Shown here: positions 7,298 through 9,508 of the stretch, in pieces | How positions within the stretch are numbered: position 1 is the first letter of the stretch | How the letters are laid out: every line of letters begins with the position of its first letter | Assembly: GCA_902479835.1 (NCBI GenBank) | Contig: CABSQC010000023.1 | Location: forward strand, 1 to 9,508 | Direction: 5' to 3' | Length of the DNA: 9,508 nucleotides | Source: an uncultured Streptococcus sp. | Lineage (GTDB): Bacteria > Bacillota > Bacilli > Lactobacillales > Streptococcaceae | Program-made: the position numbers and the translations under genes | Notes under the pieces: model-generated | What the model was told of the DNA's origin: nothing | Seen by the model: the letters and a program-made list of their open reading frames with translations, nothing else | Database searches by the model: none

Positions 7298-8986
7298 ATG
7301 AACAATAAAGAACTCATTGCTAGTGAATTGGCCAAAGTGATTGACTCTCTTGACCAAGATGCTATTTTAAATTTGCTTGAACAACCAAAATCATCTGATC
7401 TTGGTGACATTGCTTTTCCAGCCTTCTCACTTGCAAAAGTGGAACACAAGGCTCCTCAAGCAATCGCTGCAGATATTGCTGAAAAGATCGACCAAAGCGC
7501 CTTCGAAAAAGTCGTTGCAACTGGACCTTACGTGAACTTCTTCTTAGACAAATCTAAGATCTCTGATCAGGTAATCAAATCCGTCATCGAAGCAGGTGCA
7601 GACTACGGTCAACAAGACGAAGGTCATGGCCAAAACATTACCATCGACCTTTCAAGTCCAAATATTGCAAAACCATTCTCAGTTGGTCACTTGCGCTCAA
7701 CCGTTATCGGGGATGCTCTTTCAAACATCTTCCGCAAAATGGGCTACAACACGATTAAAATCAACCACTTGGGGGACTGGGGTAAACAGTTCGGTCTCTT
7801 GATGGTAGCCTACAAAAAATGGGGTAGCAAGGAAGCTGTCGAAGCTAACCCAATCGATGAATTGCTAAAACTTTACGTTCGAATCAACGCTGAAATCGAA
7901 AACGATCCTGAGCTTGATGAAGAAGGACGTAAATGGTTCAAAAAATTGGAAGATGGGGATCCAGAAGCAACTGAATTGTGGCAATGGTTCCGTGACGAAA
8001 GCTTGGTGGAATTCAACCGTATCTACAAACTCCTCGGTGTTGAGTTTGATAGCTTGAACGGAGAAGCTTTCTACAACGACAAGATGGACGAAGGGGTCCA
8101 AATCCTTGAGGACAAAGGCTTGTTGAAAGAGTCTAAGGGTGCTAGCATCGTTGAGTTGGATGATGTCAACCTTCCACCAGCTATGATTAAGAAATCAGAC
8201 GGTGCCACTCTTTACATCACGCGTGATATCGCAACCGCTATCTACCGTGCACGGACTTACAACTTTGTGAAAAACATCTATGCTGTAGGTCAAGAACAAT
8301 CCAACCACTTCCGTCAGTTGAAAGCTGTTTTGAAGAAAATGGGATTTGACTGGAGCGACGATATGGTTCACGTTGACTTTGGTTTGGTGACAAAAAACCG
8401 CCAAAAATTGTCAACTCGTAAAGGAAATATCATCCTTCTCGAACCAACTCTTCAAGAAGCCATCTCTCGTGCCAAAGCGCAGATCGAAGAAAAGAACCCT
8501 GAATTGGAAAACAAGGAAGAAGTGGCACATGCAGTCGGTGTTGGTGCGGTTAAATTCTACGACTTGAAGACAGACCGTCGCAACGGTTATGACTTCGACC
8601 TCGAAGCCATGGTATCCTTCGAAGGAGAAACTGGACCTTACGTTCAATACGCTTACGCTCGTATCCAATCCATCCTTCGCAAAGCCAACTTCACACCATC
8701 TACAGATGCGACATACAGCTTGAGCGATCCTGAAAGCTGGGAAATCATCAAGCTTCTCCAAGACTTCTCTCGTGTTGTCAAACGTGCCGCTGAAAACTAT
8801 GATCCATCCTTGATCGCAAAATATGCTATCAACTTGGCTCAAGCCTTCAACAAATACTATGCACACACTCGCATCTTGGATGAAAGCCCAGAACGCGAAA
8901 GCCGTCTTGCTCTTAGCTACTCAACAGCAGTTGTTTTGAAAGAAGCCCTTCGCTTACTTGGTGTCGATGCGCCTGAGAAAATGTAA
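7298..8986 (+). CDS. argS: Arginyl-tRNA synthetase
   Basis: This cytoplasmic class I enzyme charges tRNA-Arg with arginine using ATP. The 562-residue length is normal. An N-terminal additional domain (about 1-110, contacting the tRNA D-loop) is followed by the HIGH-type motif SVGHLRST (128-135) in its usual SSPNIAKPF context and [10 protein letters not shown] (157-166). The KMSK-type loop is KLSTRKGN (370-377), a clear second lysine-containing loop. The C-terminal anticodon-binding helical domain contains [16 protein letters not shown] (445-460) and a normal DALRxLGV-like end ([13 protein letters not shown]). The ATG has AGGAG five bases upstream (7288-7292). Codon choice looks more biased than in the mut genes (Arg mostly CGT/CGC), as expected for a highly expressed gene. 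It is monocistronic: divergent argR upstream and a strong terminator downstream. Confidence 0.98.
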   Translation: MNNKELIASELAKVIDSLDQDAILNLLEQPKSSDLGDIAFPAFSLAKVEHKAPQAIAADIAEKIDQSAFEKVVATGPYVNFFLDKSKISDQVIKSVIEAGADYGQQDEGHGQNITIDLSSPNIAKPFSVGHLRSTVIGDALSNIFRKMGYNTIKINHLGDWGKQFGLLMVAYKKWGSKEAVEANPIDELLKLYVRINAEIENDPELDEEGRKWFKKLEDGDPEATELWQWFRDESLVEFNRIYKLLGVEFDSLNGEAFYNDKMDEGVQILEDKGLLKESKGASIVELDDVNLPPAMIKKSDGATLYITRDIATAIYRARTYNFVKNIYAVGQEQSNHFRQLKAVLKKMGFDWSDDMVHVDFGLVTKNRQKLSTRKGNIILLEPTLQEAISRAKAQIEEKNPELENKEEVAHAVGVGAVKFYDLKTDRRNGYDFDLEAMVSFEGETGPYVQYAYARIQSILRKANFTPSTDATYSLSDPESWEIIKLLQDFSRVVKRAAENYDPSLIAKYAINLAQAFNKYYAHTRILDESPERESRLALSYSTAVVLKEALRLLGVDAPEKM

Positions 8987-9025
8987 TTTCTTATCTAATG
9001 ATTGATAAGTAGAACATCTCTTATG

Positions 9026-9079
9026 GGAGTGAGAGGAGAAACTAAATGAGATTCAATTTAGTTCTTTCTCACTCCTTTT
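9026..9079 (+). terminator. Intrinsic terminator of argS
   Basis: GGAGTGAGA (9026-9034) pairs with TCTCACTCC (9067-9075), and inside it AACTAAAT (9040-9047) pairs with ATTTAGTT (9056-9063), separated by a small purine-rich internal loop. TTTT follows at 9076-9079. It starts about 40 bases after the argS stop and is long enough to be a derived copy of a dispersed terminator-like repeat. Confidence 0.87.
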
Positions 9080-9130
9080 CTCATGCCCAATGCTCTACAT
9101 TTTCAGATCCTTTATATACAGGAGAAATCT

Positions 9131-9376
9131 ATGAATCAAACCGTTTACATCTTAATCCTCATCAGTTTAGTGGTCCTCTTTTTATTTAACAAGTACGAAA
9201 GAGAAAAACTACAACGGCTCTTACAAGAGCAACTCTTGAAAGATCAAGCTTTCAAAGATAGCATCAAGGAAAAAATCCGAGAGACCGACAATATCAACGA
9301 CGTCATCCATGCAATCAACAAGGACTATCGATTGGGACTCCTACTTGCTAAAGAAATCACTGAAAAATTAAAATAA
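9131..9376 (+). CDS. Small membrane-anchored protein with a possible L7/L12 C-terminal-like domain
   Basis: The protein is 81 residues from MNQTVYILIL. One membrane helix (about 4-19) is followed by a charged helical stretch (20-50: KYEREKLQRLLQEQLLKDQ), then VIHAINKDYRLGLLLAKEITE (58-78). The last part lines up with the L7/L12 C-terminal pattern VIKxVRxxTGLGLKEAKxxVE at V58, I59, I62, L68, G69, L70, A73, K74 and E78. Small proteins joining a membrane anchor to that fold are known in Gram-positive bacteria, usually without assigned function. The frame is open for 16 more codons upstream, but AGGAG at 9120-9124 lies six bases before the ATG at 9131, while the upstream ATG has no such site and is inside the argS terminator tail. 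No separate promoter is clear. The gene call is solid; the fold is an inference. Confidence 0.72.
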   Translation: MNQTVYILILISLVVLFLFNKYEREKLQRLLQEQLLKDQAFKDSIKEKIRETDNINDVIHAINKDYRLGLLLAKEITEKLK

Positions 9377-9390
9377 AGCGTAAAAGAGAG

Positions 9391-9508
9391 AGTGGGACAG
9401 AAATCGGTAATTCGTTAGAATTCGATTTCGTCGTCCCACCTCCGCACAGTTGAGTAGGGCTGTAAAAGCTGATGAAATCAGCGTAGTAGAGCCCACTCAA
9501 CCACTGCG
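9391..9508. repeat. Structured intergenic repeat with two nested hairpins, running to the window edge
   Basis: The first hairpin spans 9392-9439: GTGGGAC pairs with GTCCCAC, then GAAATCG with CGATTTC, then AATTC with GAATT around a GTTA loop. The second spans about 9449-9501: GTTGAGT pairs with ACTCAAC, GGGCT with AGCCC, and GCTGAT with ATCAGC around a GAA loop. No open frame covers it. It has the look of the dispersed palindromic elements found between genes in mitis-group streptococci; I cannot confirm copies from this window. It starts 15 bases after the preceding stop codon and may also end that transcript. Confidence 0.72.

Noticed and set aside
9113..9118. TATATA as a -10 box for the gene at 9131
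   Set aside because: Transcription would start at about the ribosome-binding site, leaving no usable leader.
9083..9130. Sixteen extra in-frame codons upstream of the small membrane protein
   Set aside because: The upstream ATG lies in the argS terminator tail without a Shine-Dalgarno, whereas ATG 9131 has AGGAG at ideal spacing and starts with a membrane helix.

Overview
The window reads as low-GC Firmicute chromosome, almost certainly a Streptococcus of the mitis/sanguinis type. The MutS and ArgR proteins look like the pneumococcal HexA and ArgR1 proteins as I remember them, the MutL is the Gram-positive endonuclease form, and the right edge carries a structured intergenic repeat of streptococcal character. 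The species is not determined here; no search was run.

Left part, minus strand (1-2952): a mutL-ruvA operon behind an extended -10 promoter. A third gene begins on the last base of the ruvA stop codon and runs off the left edge. It is a small cysteine-rich, probably zinc-binding protein of unknown function, in noticeably AT-rich DNA.

Middle, plus strand (2953-4039): a two-gene cassette of a LytTR-type DNA-binding regulator and a four-helix DUF3021 membrane protein, overlapping by 7 bp. It lies between mutL and mutS in the opposite orientation. A perfect 15-bp bidirectional terminator, whose stem contains both stop codons, separates it from the convergent mutS.

Right-centre, minus strand (4073-7193): argR followed by mutS. 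Just before mutS is a 25-codon GTG-start reading frame with a very strong Shine-Dalgarno. It ends in a four-base ATGA overlap with mutS, and its ribosome-binding site can fold into a hairpin. This is the most interesting undescribed element in the window and may set MutS output by translational coupling.

Right part, plus strand (7262-9508): argS, divergent from argR across about 100 bp holding both promoters and a candidate ARG operator, then a strong intrinsic terminator. After it comes a small gene for a membrane-anchored protein whose C-terminus resembles the ribosomal L7/L12 C-terminal fold, and finally a repeat with two nested hairpins that continues to or past the edge.

Functionally the region combines DNA maintenance (mismatch recognition by MutS, nicking by MutL, Holliday-junction processing by RuvA) with arginine control (ArgR) and tRNA charging (ArgS), interrupted by an accessory regulatory pair. 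No complete mobile element or CRISPR array is visible, and I recognised no tRNA or rRNA gene.
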